DNA of 64,000 bases, from NCBI RefSeq assembly GCF_003752365.1, contig NZ_RJUO01000004.1, positions 348,355 to 412,354 on the forward strand, in the 5' to 3' direction. This stretch comes from Frondihabitans sp. PhB188 (lineage in GTDB: Bacteria; Actinomycetota; Actinomycetes; Actinomycetales; Microbacteriaceae). A model generated the notes under the pieces. The model saw only the letters and a program-made list of their open reading frames with translations. It did not search any database and was not told the DNA's origin. Positions 24,659 to 33,726 of the stretch are shown here, piece by piece. Numbering within the stretch: position 1 is the stretch's first letter; every line of letters starts with the position of its first letter. Made by a program: the position numbers and the translations under genes.

Positions 24659-25419
24659 TGGGCCTCTCCTTCTCGATGGGCGCGGTCGAGGCCGTCATGC
24701 TCGCCAGCGTCCGCATCGTCGCCTTCCTGATGATCGCGCCGCCGTTCAACCACTCGGCCATCCCCGCCCGCGTCAAGGCCATGCTCAGTGTCGGCCTCGC
24801 CCTCGCGGTCGCCCCGGTCGTCGTGCCGGGCTACGTCGAGCAGGCGACCGGCGCCTTCTTCGTGTCGCTGATCCTGTCGCTGGTCACCGGCGCCGTCCTC
24901 GGCTTCCTGGTGTGGCTCGCCTTCGCCGCCGTCCAGTCGGCCGGCAGCGCGATCGACCTCTTCGGCGGCTTCCAGCTCGCCATGGGCTACGACCCCGGCT
25001 CGCAGGTCAACGGCGCGCAGTTCACGCGCATCTTCCAGATGACCTCGCTGGTGCTCCTGTTCACGTCGGGCGGCTACCTCCTGGTCATCGGCGGCCTGCT
25101 CCGCACGTTCGACGCCATCCCGGTCTCGGGCGGCCTCGACCTGGCTCACCCCGCGCAGCTGCTGGTGTCGACGACGTCGTCGATGTTCCTGTCGACGCTG
25201 CAGATCGCCGGGCCCCTGATCGTCATCCTCTTCCTCGCCGACGCGGGCCTCGGCCTGCTGACGCGCGTCGCGCCGGCGCTCAACGCGTTCCAGCTCGGCT
25301 ATCCGCTCAAGATCATGATCACGCTCGGCCTCGCCGGCATGGTCTTCGTCGCGCTGCCGCAGGTCGTCTCGTCGCTCTCGCGCGAGGCCGTCGACATCAT
25401 GCTCGGGGCGGTGAGCTGA
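24658..25419 (+). CDS. fliR: Flagellar export gate protein FliR
   Basis: Membrane subunit completing the FliPQR helix of the export gate. The 253-residue protein has five to six membrane segments and the conserved motifs PPFNHSAIPARVKAMLSVGL and GSAIDLFGGFQLAMGYDP. It overlaps fliQ and flhB by one base. Confidence 0.95.
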   Translation: MGLSFSMGAVEAVMLASVRIVAFLMIAPPFNHSAIPARVKAMLSVGLALAVAPVVVPGYVEQATGAFFVSLILSLVTGAVLGFLVWLAFAAVQSAGSAIDLFGGFQLAMGYDPGSQVNGAQFTRIFQMTSLVLLFTSGGYLLVIGGLLRTFDAIPVSGGLDLAHPAQLLVSTTSSMFLSTLQIAGPLIVILFLADAGLGLLTRVAPALNAFQLGYPLKIMITLGLAGMVFVALPQVVSSLSREAVDIMLGAVS

Positions 25420-26570
25420 TGGCCGACGAGACCGGCGAGAAGACAGAGGACGCCACCGAGAAGAGGATGAAGGAGGTCCACGGCAAGGGCCAGCTCTCCA
25501 AGTCCACCGACCTCAGCGCGTGGGTCGGCGTCGCCGCCGCCGTCATCGCCATCCCCGGTGCCATCGACCGCGCGACGACCGCCGGCCTCCACCAGGTCCT
25601 CACCGTCCAGGACGTCATAAAGGACCCGACGCAGGCGCGCGCCACCGCGGCCATGTTCGACGCCTTCTCGTCGATCGGCGGCGTCATGGGCCCGATGCTC
25701 GCGATCGTCGGCATCGCCGTGCTGGTCACCGCGGTCGTCCAGGGCGGCGTCCACTTCAAGAAGTCGATCATGAAGTTCGAGCACTTCAACCTGCTCGCCG
25801 GCATCAAGAACATGTTCGGCATGCAAGCGCTCTGGCAGGGCGCGAAGGTGCTGCTCAAGACCGGCGTCGTCGCGCTCGTGCTGTGGACTGTCATCCAGGG
25901 CCTCCTGCCGGTGCTGATGAACGCCGACCTCCCGCTCTCCTCGCTCATGGCCGCCGCCGGAAGCGGCGTCTCGTCGCTCGTCGTCGCGGCCGTCGCCGCC
26001 GGCCTCGTGCTGGGCGGCCTCGACGTCCTGGTCGTCATGCGCCGCAACCGCAAGAAGACGCGGATGTCGAAGAAGGAGATCAAGGACGAGAGCAAGTCGT
26101 CCGACGGCGACCCGCTGATCAAGCAGCAGCGTCGCGCCCGCGCCATGGCGATGAGCCGCGGTCGCATGATGAGCGCGATCGCCGACGCCGACGTCGTCAT
26201 GGTCAACCCCACGCACGTCGCCGTCGCGCTCAAGTACGAGCCCGGCCGCTCGGCGCCCCGCGTCGTCGCGAAGGGCGCCGGCGAGGTCGCCCGCGGCATC
26301 CGCGAGAAGGCCGAGGCCGAGGGCGTGCCCATGGTCAAGGACATCCCGCTGGCCCGCGCGCTCCACGCCGCGTGCGAGCTGGGCGACGAGATCCCCGTCG
26401 AGCTCTACTCGCCCGTCGCTCGCGTCCTCACCTTCGTGATGGCCCTCACGGCGCGCGGCTCGCGCGCCGCCGAGGGCGTGCACACGATGCCCGGCGGGGC
26501 CGGCTACACGGCCCCCGCCCCCACCGACTCAGAACCGACCGCCCCCGACCTCGTTGGAGCCCCCGCATGA
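25419..26570 (+). CDS. flhB: Flagellar export switch protein FlhB
   Basis: FlhB controls the change from hook to filament export. The 383-residue protein has a charged N-terminus (ETGEKTEDATEKRMKEV), four membrane segments up to about residue 208 and a cytoplasmic domain with the autocleavage motif NPTH at 263-266. A Pro/Thr-rich tail follows. The ATG forms a TGATG junction with fliR; earlier codons in the frame are shadow of fliR. Confidence 0.96.
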   Translation: MADETGEKTEDATEKRMKEVHGKGQLSKSTDLSAWVGVAAAVIAIPGAIDRATTAGLHQVLTVQDVIKDPTQARATAAMFDAFSSIGGVMGPMLAIVGIAVLVTAVVQGGVHFKKSIMKFEHFNLLAGIKNMFGMQALWQGAKVLLKTGVVALVLWTVIQGLLPVLMNADLPLSSLMAAAGSGVSSLVVAAVAAGLVLGGLDVLVVMRRNRKKTRMSKKEIKDESKSSDGDPLIKQQRRARAMAMSRGRMMSAIADADVVMVNPTHVAVALKYEPGRSAPRVVAKGAGEVARGIREKAEAEGVPMVKDIPLARALHAACELGDEIPVELYSPVARVLTFVMALTARGSRAAEGVHTMPGGAGYTAPAPTDSEPTAPDLVGAPA

Positions 26571-28630
26571 CCGCACCCTCAAAAATGGCCGGCCTCCCCA
26601 AGCTCGCCGTCCCCGTCGGGGTAGTCGGCATCGTGCTGCTCCTGGTCGTCCCGGTGCCGTCGTTCCTGCTCGACACCCTGATCATCTGCAACATCCTGCT
26701 CGCGCTGGTCATCCTGCTGACGACGATGTTCGTCAAGAAGCCGATGGACTTCTCGGTCTTCCCGTCGCTGCTCCTCATCGCGACGCTCTTCCGCCTCGGC
26801 CTGAACGTGGCGTCGACCCGCCTCGTGCTCAGCCAGGGCTTCGCCGGCGACGTCATCCAGGCCTTCGGCCACGTCGCCGTCGGCGGCTCGGTCATCATCG
26901 GCGCCGTGATCTTCCTGATCCTCGTCGTCATCCAGTTCGTCGTCGTCACCAAGGGCGCCGAGCGCGTGGCCGAGGTCGGCGCGCGCTTCACCCTCGACGC
27001 CATGCCCGGCAAGCAGATGGCGATCGACGCCGACCTGAACGCCGGACTCATCACCGACGAGATCGCCAAGAAGCGCCGCGCCGAGGTGGCCGGCGAGGCC
27101 GACTTCTACGGCGCCATGGACGGTGCGTCGAAGTTCGTCAAGGGCGACGCGATCGCCGGCATCCTGATCATCATCATCAACCTGATCGGCGGCATCGCCA
27201 CCGGGATGGTCTCCGGCGGCCTCGCCATCGGCGACGCGCTCTCGAAGTACGGCATCCTCACCATCGGCGACGGCCTCGTCACCCAGATCCCCGCGCTGCT
27301 GATGGCCGTCTCCACCGGCATGATCGTCACCCGCTCCAACGCGGAGTCCGACCTGGGCTCGACGGCGTCCACGCAGCTCACCCAGTCGCGCACCGCGATC
27401 ATGATCGCCGGCGTCGCCGCGATCGGCATGGGCTTCATCCCCGGCATGCCGATCGTGCCCTTCCTCGTCGTCGGCGTCACCCTCCTGATCATCGGCCAGC
27501 GCATCAAGACCCGGAACGCCAAGGAGGCCGCGGCCGCCGAGCTCGCCGCCATCGCTCCGGCCGCCCCCACCACCGAGACCACCGACGACCTGCTCGAGCA
27601 GATGCGCGTCCACGCCCTCGAGATCCAGCTCGCACCCGACCTGGTCGACATGGTCTCCGGCGCCTCCGACGACCTCCTCGGCCGCGTCCGCGCCCTGCGC
27701 CGCAAGGTCGCCATGGAGCTCGGCGTCGTCGTGCCCCCGGTCCGCACTCGCGACTCGGTCGAGCTGCCGCCGTCGACCTACGCGATCCGGATCGCCGGCG
27801 TCGAGGCCGGCCGCGGCACCGCGCCCGCCGGCAAGGTGCTCGCCCTCGGCGACTACCTCGACGCTCTGCCCGGAGTCTCGACGATCGAGCCCGTGTTCGG
27901 CCTCGCCGGCAAGTGGATCCCCTCCGAGATGCGCCACTCGGCCGAGATGACCGGCGCGACCGTCATCGACCGCGTGTCGGTCCTGGTCACCCACCTGTCG
28001 TCGATCATCGCCGACAACGCGGCTCGCCTCCTCACCCGCGAAGACGTCCGCGTGCTCGTCGAGGGCGTCAAGACGGTCAACGCCCCGGCCGTCGACGAGC
28101 TCATCCCCGGCATGCTCAGCATGGCCGAGCTGCAGCGCGTGCTCCAGGGCCTGCTCCAGGAGCAGATCCCGATCAACGACCTCGGCCGCATCTGCGAGGC
28201 GCTCACGCTCCGCGCCAAGGTGTCGACCGACCCCGAGGGCCTCATCGAGTCGGCCCGCGCCGCGCTCGGCCCCGCGCTCGCCGCCCAGTACCTCGACGGC
28301 AACGTGCTCCGCGTCATCATGATCGAGCCCGGCCTGGAGCAGTCGCTCCTCGAGGGCCTGCGCCCGTCCGAGAACGGCTCGCAGATCCTCATCGACGCCA
28401 ACCGCATCGAGATGATCCTGTCGTCGCTGAAGGCGTCGCTGCAGAACGTCGAGGCATCGGGCCTCTCGGCCGTCCTCGTCTGCGCCCCCGCCCTCCGCCC
28501 GGCTATCCGCCGCCTCGTGTCCGCCCAGACCGGCGGGCTGCCCGTCCTGAACTACCAGGAGGCCACCGCCGGCAACTCGACCATCGAGACCGTCGGGGTC
28601 GTCCGCGGCGTCGACACCCTCGCGGCCTAG
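26567..28630 (+). CDS. flhA: Flagellar export gate protein FlhA
   Basis: FlhA is the ion-coupled gate and docking platform for export substrates. In the 687-residue protein eight membrane helices fill residues about 15-320, with the conserved cytoplasmic FHIPEP-type loop around FTLDAMPGKQMAIDADLNAG, and a large cytoplasmic domain follows. The ATG overlaps the flhB stop. The operon that begins at fliM appears to continue to here. Confidence 0.97.
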   Translation: MTAPSKMAGLPKLAVPVGVVGIVLLLVVPVPSFLLDTLIICNILLALVILLTTMFVKKPMDFSVFPSLLLIATLFRLGLNVASTRLVLSQGFAGDVIQAFGHVAVGGSVIIGAVIFLILVVIQFVVVTKGAERVAEVGARFTLDAMPGKQMAIDADLNAGLITDEIAKKRRAEVAGEADFYGAMDGASKFVKGDAIAGILIIIINLIGGIATGMVSGGLAIGDALSKYGILTIGDGLVTQIPALLMAVSTGMIVTRSNAESDLGSTASTQLTQSRTAIMIAGVAAIGMGFIPGMPIVPFLVVGVTLLIIGQRIKTRNAKEAAAAELAAIAPAAPTTETTDDLLEQMRVHALEIQLAPDLVDMVSGASDDLLGRVRALRRKVAMELGVVVPPVRTRDSVELPPSTYAIRIAGVEAGRGTAPAGKVLALGDYLDALPGVSTIEPVFGLAGKWIPSEMRHSAEMTGATVIDRVSVLVTHLSSIIADNAARLLTREDVRVLVEGVKTVNAPAVDELIPGMLSMAELQRVLQGLLQEQIPINDLGRICEALTLRAKVSTDPEGLIESARAALGPALAAQYLDGNVLRVIMIEPGLEQSLLEGLRPSENGSQILIDANRIEMILSSLKASLQNVEASGLSAVLVCAPALRPAIRRLVSAQTGGLPVLNYQEATAGNSTIETVGVVRGVDTLAA

Positions 28631-28645
28631 TGCGAAACTAGCCGC

Positions 28646-29647
28646 ATGGCACAGCGGATCGTCCTGAAGGGCAAGAGCCTCGACGACATCGCCGCGCGCG
28701 TCCGCGAGGAGCACGGCCCGAGAGCCCGCATCGTCGCCGCCGAGCGCGTGACGTCGGGCGGCCTGGGCATCGCCGGCCTGTTCTCCAAGCGCTACGTCGA
28801 GGCGACGGTCGAGCTGCCCGAGAAGGGCCGTCGATCCGCCGCGAAGCCCGGGGCGCAGGAAATGCCCGCCCCCGCCGGCCCCGCCGCCGAGCGCGCCTTC
28901 GCGCCGACCCCCGCCCAGCGCGTCGGACTCGCCGCCCTGCTGGCCGATGCCGAGGGCGGCGACGAGATGTTCGCAGCCGAGGCGGCGGAGCCCGAGCCGG
29001 CGGTGTCCACCCGCTCGAACGCGTTCGCGGAGCTGATGGACGACCTGGCCTTCAACGGGGTGGCTCCCGAAGTGGCCGTGCCAGTTCCTGCGCCCGGTGC
29101 CTCGGTGCCCGGAGCCGCTCAGCAGCAGGCGTTCCCGACCCGTGCGGCCCGTCGCGCCGCGGCCGCCGCCGCAGCCAGCGCGCCCCGTCCGATCGCGCCG
29201 GCCCTTCTCGAGGGCCCGGGCGACCTCGTCGTCATCGTCGGCGAGCGGCCCGACACCGTCGCCGTCGCCCAGGCCATGGCCGACGGCTCGACCCGCACGC
29301 GTGCCGCGATCCGGGTCGCGGGCTCGTGCGCCGACGGCCGCTTCGTCGCCATCACCGACCGTCGCGGCGCCCTCGAGGCCCGCGCCTCGGGCGTCGAGAT
29401 GGACCGCGCGACCATCGTCGCCGTCGGCTGGGACTCCACGGCCGCTGGCGTCGTCGAGGACCTCGCCCCCGACCAGATCTGGTTCGTCGTGGACGCCGGG
29501 CGCAAGCCCGCCGACACCGAGCGGTGGATCGCGCAGGCCTCCGCCGTCATCGACGCCGACGGCATCGCCGCCTCGGGCCTCGCGACGACGTCGACGCCCG
29601 ACACCGTGCGGCAGCTCGGCCTGCCGCTGGGCTGGGTCGACGCGTAG
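28646..29647 (+). CDS. FlhF-like protein with degenerate GTPase domain
   Basis: A 333-residue protein directly after flhA. The N-terminal 60 residues match the FlhF pattern (KGKSLDDIAARVREEHGPRA, then a GGLGIAGLFSKRYVEATVEL stretch). A variable linker reaches about residue 185. The C-terminal part looks like an SRP-type G domain, but the place of the P-loop (residues 194-210, VVIVGERPDTVAVAQAM) has no GxxGxGKT, so nucleotide binding is doubtful. FlhF normally sets flagellar position and number with FlhG. No flhG is present here. The protein may act as a non-enzymatic placement factor. The ATG is 15 bases after flhA with no clear ribosome site. Confidence 0.7.
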   Translation: MAQRIVLKGKSLDDIAARVREEHGPRARIVAAERVTSGGLGIAGLFSKRYVEATVELPEKGRRSAAKPGAQEMPAPAGPAAERAFAPTPAQRVGLAALLADAEGGDEMFAAEAAEPEPAVSTRSNAFAELMDDLAFNGVAPEVAVPVPAPGASVPGAAQQQAFPTRAARRAAAAAAASAPRPIAPALLEGPGDLVVIVGERPDTVAVAQAMADGSTRTRAAIRVAGSCADGRFVAITDRRGALEARASGVEMDRATIVAVGWDSTAAGVVEDLAPDQIWFVVDAGRKPADTERWIAQASAVIDADGIAASGLATTSTPDTVRQLGLPLGWVDA

Positions 29648-29782
29648 GCCCTAGAGATCGGCACATGCCCTCGGAATCGGCCCGGGCCCGCCGAATCGGC
29701 GCAGCCCCGCCGGATCGGTGCCGGCACTGCGCCGCGGCGGGGTGTTTTCGCCGTTTCGACGTGTCAGGCGCGCGCGGCCCGG

Positions 29783-29788
29783 TAGTCT
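29783..29788 (+). promoter_or_regulatory. Probable -10 box for csrA (leaderless)
   Basis: TAGTCT ends six bases before the csrA ATG, and GTGTCA (29761-29766) lies 16 bases upstream as a possible -35. The purines next to the ATG are too close for a ribosome site, so a leaderless csrA message is likely. Confidence 0.45.
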
Positions 29789-29794
29789 GGCGGG

Positions 29795-30049
29795 ATGCTG
29801 GTGCTTACGCGCAAGGTGGGGGAGAGGATCCTCATCGGTGACGACATCGTCCTCACCATCCTCGACTCCCGCGGTGACGGCATTCGCGTCGGCATCGACG
29901 CTCCGCGCGGCATCAAGGTGCAGCGCGAGGAGGTCGTGCGGGCCGTGACCGAGGCCAACGCCGAAGCCGCCGCCGCGCCCGCCGAGGCCGAGGCGACGCT
30001 GCGCGACCTGCTCGCCAAGCCCGACGAGGCCGCCCCCGACGCGAAGTAG
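29795..30049 (+). CDS. csrA: Translational regulator CsrA
   Basis: CsrA is a small RNA-binding dimer that blocks ribosome access at GGA sites; in Bacillus it represses flagellin translation and is held off by FliW. The first 60 residues are canonical: MLVLTRKVGERILIGDDIVL with the RNA-contacting residues L4, R6 and R44 (VQREEV). An Ala/Glu-rich tail extends it to 84 residues. FliW lies at the other end of the locus (12-467). The GGAAGAGAAG leader of fliC contains a GGA that could be its target. Confidence 0.95.
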   Translation: MLVLTRKVGERILIGDDIVLTILDSRGDGIRVGIDAPRGIKVQREEVVRAVTEANAEAAAAPAEAEATLRDLLAKPDEAAPDAK

Positions 30050-30102
30050 TCAGCGCCTCACTCTGCCGAGCCTGCCCGGCCCCGCCCTTACCGGCCCCGC
30101 CA

Positions 30103-30182
30103 GAATTTCAAGGAGATTCGGCGCTCAGCCGACGTGCCCATGCGGATCCCAGCCCGTCGGCGCAAAAATCTCCTTGAATATC
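30103..30182. repeat. 80-bp inverted-repeat element, copy 1
   Basis: Ends are AATTTCAAGGAGATT (30104-30118) and its near complement AATCTCCTTGAAT (30167-30179). The unrelated middle of about 48 bases itself contains GCCGACG...CGTCGGC, giving an extended hairpin. It lies between the ends of csrA and the minus-strand gene 30217-31068, so it may also act as a two-way terminator. Copies 2 and 3 are at 39285 and 40362. Confidence 0.75.
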
Positions 30183-30216
30183 TGAAGCGGCGGCCGCGCG
30201 TCGGGCGGGGCGCACG

Positions 30217-31068
30217 TCAGCGCCCGCCGAACACCGACCGCGAGGGCTCCGGCGACGGCACGGCGGTCGCGTCGGTGACGACCGGCGCCCCGGCGATGAA
30301 GTCGCGCAGCTCGCGCCCGGCCACGACCTTCGCCGGCAGCGGGTCGGCCGAGTACACGCGCGGCATCTGGTCGACGGGCAGCGGCGACCGCGAGCCGATC
30401 AGCACGACGTTGCCGAAACGGCGGCCCTTGAGCGTGCCGGGGTCGGCGACGGCGGCGACGTGCTCGAAGACCGTCGCGAGGGTCGACGCCTGGCCGCGGG
30501 CGAAGGCGAGCCCGGCTCCGTCGGCGGAGTTCACGACCAGCATCCCGGTCGGCGAGAGGAACGCCGCCGCGGACTCGTAGAACTCGAGCGACGTGACGTG
30601 GGCCGGGATGCGCGACCCGCCGAAGACGTCGACGACGAGGAGGTCGACGGTGCCGCGGAGGCCGCCCGGCAGCTTCTCCATCACCTCGCGGGCGTCGCCG
30701 TACCGCATCCGGATCGACGCCCCGCGCGGAAACGGCAGCTGCGCCCGCACCAGCTCGACGAGCGACTGCTCCAGCTCGACGACCTGCTGGCGCGAGCCGG
30801 GCCGCGTCGCCTCGACGTAGCGGGGCAGGGTGAGGGCTCCGGCCCCGAGGTGCAGCGCCGTGACCGGGCCGGCGGGCAGCAGGTCGATGGCGTGGCCGAT
30901 CCGGCGCACGTACTCGAAGACGAGGTGGGTGGGGTCGTCGAGGTCGACGTGCGACTGCGGCGTGCCGTCGACGACCAGCGTGTACGAGCCGGGGGAGTAC
31001 TTGTCGGGCTCGATCCGGGCCTGGCCTGCGCCGATGGTGATCTCGAGGTTCTCGGGTGGGGTGGCCAT
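30217..31068 (-). CDS. Spermidine-synthase-like SAM-dependent protein
   Basis: The 283-residue protein has a Rossmann-type fold resembling spermidine synthases: motif I-like LHLGAGALTLPRYVEA, an acidic VELEQ loop and LLVVDVFGGSRIPAHVTS. Such actinobacterial proteins are often annotated as polyamine aminopropyltransferases or methyltransferases, but the substrate cannot be judged from sequence. The ATG at 31068 is the most likely start, since the family N-terminal strand begins there; the frame remains open further upstream in the antisense of the next gene. Monocistronic, between repeat copy 1 and a divergent membrane-protein operon. Confidence 0.7.
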   Translation of the reverse strand: MATPPENLEITIGAGQARIEPDKYSPGSYTLVVDGTPQSHVDLDDPTHLVFEYVRRIGHAIDLLPAGPVTALHLGAGALTLPRYVEATRPGSRQQVVELEQSLVELVRAQLPFPRGASIRMRYGDAREVMEKLPGGLRGTVDLLVVDVFGGSRIPAHVTSLEFYESAAAFLSPTGMLVVNSADGAGLAFARGQASTLATVFEHVAAVADPGTLKGRRFGNVVLIGSRSPLPVDQMPRVYSADPLPAKVVAGRELRDFIAGAPVVTDATAVPSPEPSRSVFGGR

Positions 31069-31136
31069 TGCCCAAGCCTCCCATGCCCGCCCGGTTTCCA
31101 CCCTGCCGCGACGCCTCTCCACCCTGGGGTGGTGGG

Positions 31137-31147
31137 GCGCAGGAACT
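31137..31147 (+). repeat. GCGCAGGAACT word, intergenic copy
   Basis: Exact GCGCAGGAACT in the 120-base gap between divergent genes, 41 bases before the ATG of the next gene. It is one of 12 copies of the core word in the window. Confidence 0.5.
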
Positions 31148-31188
31148 CGCGCGGCGAAGCTGGAACCACCCCAGAGAAAGGCCCGCAC

Positions 31189-31689
31189 ATGACCGTCCAG
31201 CTCCTCATCAACATCGCCGTCGGCGTCGCACTCGTCGTCTACATCGGCGCCCGTCAGCTCCGCTGGCGCCCCTTCGACCGGGCCCGCGTCTGGCGCATGC
31301 CCGCGATCCTCGCAATCGTCGGCCTCATCAGCCTGTCGACGTCGGCCAAGGGTCTCAGAGTCGGCCCGATCGACGTGACGCTCATCGCCGTCGAGCTCGC
31401 GTTCGCGGTCGTCCTCGGCCTGATCATGGGCCGCATCACGGTGTTTCGCCGCGCGGCGGCACCCGACGACAAGGGCAACGTCCTCGAGTCGCGCAGCGGC
31501 GGCCTCGGCATGACGCTGTGGATCGCGCTGATCGCGGTGCGGATCGGGATCGACGTGGCCGGCTCCGCCCTCGGCGCCCACCTGCTGACGGCGACGGGCG
31601 TGATCCTGCTCACCATCGCCGCGAACCGCGCCGCCTCGGCGCTCGTGCTCGACTCCCGGATGCCGCGGGCGGTCACGGCCACGGCATGA
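31189..31689 (+). CDS. Four-helix membrane protein (DUF1453-like)
   Basis: A 166-residue membrane protein with segments at about residues 5-20, 37-50, 62-82, 108-128 and 133-152. The pattern resembles small actinobacterial membrane proteins (DUF1453/CcdC-like) often encoded beside sensor kinases. AGAAAGG stands nine bases before the ATG. The stop overlaps the start of the histidine kinase gene, so the three genes to 33526 form one operon, and a role in the same signalling unit is possible but unproven. Confidence 0.6.
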   Translation: MTVQLLINIAVGVALVVYIGARQLRWRPFDRARVWRMPAILAIVGLISLSTSAKGLRVGPIDVTLIAVELAFAVVLGLIMGRITVFRRAAAPDDKGNVLESRSGGLGMTLWIALIAVRIGIDVAGSALGAHLLTATGVILLTIAANRAASALVLDSRMPRAVTATA

Positions 31690-32870
31690 TGGCTAACGTG
31701 ACGACTCCCGCCCCGACTCGGTCCCGCACGGGCTTCGGCCCCGCGCTGAACGGCGTCGGGGCCGTCGTCGTCGCGTTCTGGGTGATCGCCGGCACCGGCG
31801 GCCCGGACGACCGCGAGCCGCTCGTCATCGGCTGCAGCCTCGTCGTCCTCCTGATCTGGGCGGTGCGGGCCTTCGTCCGCGTCGACCTGCTCCGCGACCT
31901 GGCCGCGCTGGTCATGGTCGTCGGCGGCGCGGCCATGGTCGGCCCGACCGACGGCCTCCTGGTCACGCCGGCCATCATCGCCGTGACCGCGGTCACGGCC
32001 GAGACACGGCATTCGCGCTACGCCGGTCCGCTGCTCGCGGCCCTCGGCGCAGTGATCACCGTCATCGGCGGCCTGGCCGAGGTGAGGCCGGCGTCGTTCT
32101 TCTTCGGCGTCCTCGGCGGCTACGCGCTCGGTATCGTCGTCGGCCTGAACCGGCGGCAGACCGTCGCCGCAGCCGAGCGGGAGCGCGCGCTCCTGGCCCG
32201 CGAGCTCGACCTCGAGCGCGAGCATCAGCGCGCGTCGCTGCTCGCCGACCGTGCGACCGTGGCCCGAGACATCCACGACGTGCTCGCGCACAGCCTCGGC
32301 GGCCTCGTCATCCAGCTCGACGCCGTGGAGGCGCTGCTCGAGGCGGGCCGCACCGAGGAGGCCGCGTCCCGCGTCGCCGCCGCCCGCATCCTCGCCGCCG
32401 ACGGGCTCGGCGAGGCGCGCCGCGCCGTGACCGCCCTCCGCGACCCCGCCGCCGACCCGGCCCCGAGCTCGCTCGACGCCGACGACGCCGTGGCGCACCT
32501 GCTGGCGGCGCACCGCGGTCTCGGCGGCAGTGTCGAGGCGTCCGGGGTCGAGGGCGCGTCCTCCCTCGACGCCGGCCACCGCAGGGTGCTCGCGGGGGTG
32601 CTGCGCGAGGCGCTCAGCAACGCGCGCCGGCACGCGCCGGGCGCGCCGGTGAGGGTGAGCCTGTCTCGGGAGGTGGGCGGGGAGTTCCTGCGCGCGGTCA
32701 TCTCGAACCCCGCCGGGCAGGATGGGCCGCTCGGCGACGGCAGCGGACTGCCCGGCATGCGCTCGCGCGTGGCCGAGCTCGACGACCGGTCGACGCTGAC
32801 CGCGAGGCGCGACGGCGACAAGTTCTCGGTCGTGCTCGAGCTCGACTGCCCCGAGGCAGGCGCGCGATGA
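31686..32870 (+). CDS. NarL-family sensor histidine kinase
   Basis: Membrane sensor of a two-component system. The 394-residue protein has about five membrane segments (residues 20-155), a coiled linker and a HisKA_3-type dimerisation domain with the phospho-acceptor H197 (in ARDIHDVLAHSLGGLV). The ATP-binding domain has LREALSNARRHAPG as N-box and DGSGLPGMRSRVAEL as G-box. The ATG at 31686 overlaps the preceding stop; ATG 31689 is an alternative. The response regulator follows with a four-base overlap. The stimulus is not evident. Confidence 0.9.
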   Translation: MMANVTTPAPTRSRTGFGPALNGVGAVVVAFWVIAGTGGPDDREPLVIGCSLVVLLIWAVRAFVRVDLLRDLAALVMVVGGAAMVGPTDGLLVTPAIIAVTAVTAETRHSRYAGPLLAALGAVITVIGGLAEVRPASFFFGVLGGYALGIVVGLNRRQTVAAAERERALLARELDLEREHQRASLLADRATVARDIHDVLAHSLGGLVIQLDAVEALLEAGRTEEAASRVAAARILAADGLGEARRAVTALRDPAADPAPSSLDADDAVAHLLAAHRGLGGSVEASGVEGASSLDAGHRRVLAGVLREALSNARRHAPGAPVRVSLSREVGGEFLRAVISNPAGQDGPLGDGSGLPGMRSRVAELDDRSTLTARRDGDKFSVVLELDCPEAGAR

Positions 32871-33526
32871 CCGACACGATCCGGATCCTCGTGGCCGACG
32901 ACCAGGCGATCGTGCGCGATGGCCTGGTCACCGTGCTGCGGCTGGTCGACGGCTTCGAGGTGGTGGGGGAGGCCGGCGACGGAGTCGAGGCCGTGCGTCT
33001 GGCGGCCGAGCTCCTGCCCGATGTGATCCTGATGGACCTCCGCATGCCCGAGCTCTCGGGAGCCGACGCCACCCGCCGGATCATCGCCGAGCACCCCGGC
33101 GTCGCCGTGCTCGTGCTCACCACCTACGCCGACGACGAGTCGATCGTCGGCGCCCTCCGCGCCGGAGCCCGCGGCTACCTCACCAAAGACGCGGGGCGCG
33201 CCGAGCTCGCCAGCGCCATCCGCGCCACCGCAGCCGGCCAGGCGACGTTCGCGGCATCGGTCGGCGCGCGTCTCGTCGCCAGTCTCACGGGCGCAGGAAC
33301 GGAAGCCCCGCCGCCGAGCACCCCCGAGTCCCTCCGCTCGCGCTTCGCCGTGCTCAGCCCCCGCGAGGCCGAGGTGCTCTCGCTGATCGCCGACGGCCTC
33401 GCCAACCCCGAGATCGCGGCCCGCCTGTTCGTCAGCGTCGCCACCGTCAAGGCGCACGTCAACGCGATCTTCTCGAAGCTCGGCGTGACCACCCGCGCGC
33501 AGGCGATGGCGATGGCGCTCTCGTGA
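32867..33526 (+). CDS. NarL/LuxR-family response regulator
   Basis: DNA-binding partner of the upstream kinase. The 219-residue protein has a receiver domain with acidic pocket D11/D12, phospho-acceptor D57 (VILMDLRMP) and K107, then a LuxR-type helix-turn-helix at about 155-215 (LSPREAEVLSLIADGLANPE). The ATG overlaps the kinase stop. It lies just upstream of the LAYTG surface-protein gene, a possible target, although no operator was identified. Confidence 0.92.
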   Translation: MTDTIRILVADDQAIVRDGLVTVLRLVDGFEVVGEAGDGVEAVRLAAELLPDVILMDLRMPELSGADATRRIIAEHPGVAVLVLTTYADDESIVGALRAGARGYLTKDAGRAELASAIRATAAGQATFAASVGARLVASLTGAGTEAPPPSTPESLRSRFAVLSPREAEVLSLIADGLANPEIAARLFVSVATVKAHVNAIFSKLGVTTRAQAMAMALS

Positions 33527-33559
33527 GGTCTGCGCATTCCGGAAGAGGCTGGTGGTGTA

Positions 33560-33573
33560 CCCCGTTCGGGGGT
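33560..33573. promoter_or_regulatory. CCCC-N5-GGGG palindrome before surface-protein gene
   Basis: ACCCCGTTCGGGGGT lies about 155 bases before the LAYTG protein gene. The same layout (CCCC, five bases ending CG, GGGGT) is at 3483 before fliA and 57292 before the pilin gene. Possibly an operator; unproven. Confidence 0.4.
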
Positions 33574-33726
33574 TAGGTTGGCTTTATCCGACGGCGCGAA
33601 GACGCCCCTTGATCACGTCGGTCACGCACACCCAGGCCAAATCTCTGCGGCCCCAACCGCTGGGAGACGGCGCTGCGTGACGCCCGGGGGCAGGTTCGCG
33701 TCGACACCCGATCCCGAAGGTCCTGC

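Noticed and set aside
26579-28714. Open frame of 711 codons opposite flhA
   Set aside because: Antisense shadow of flhA with Asp/Gly/His-rich composition and no domain.
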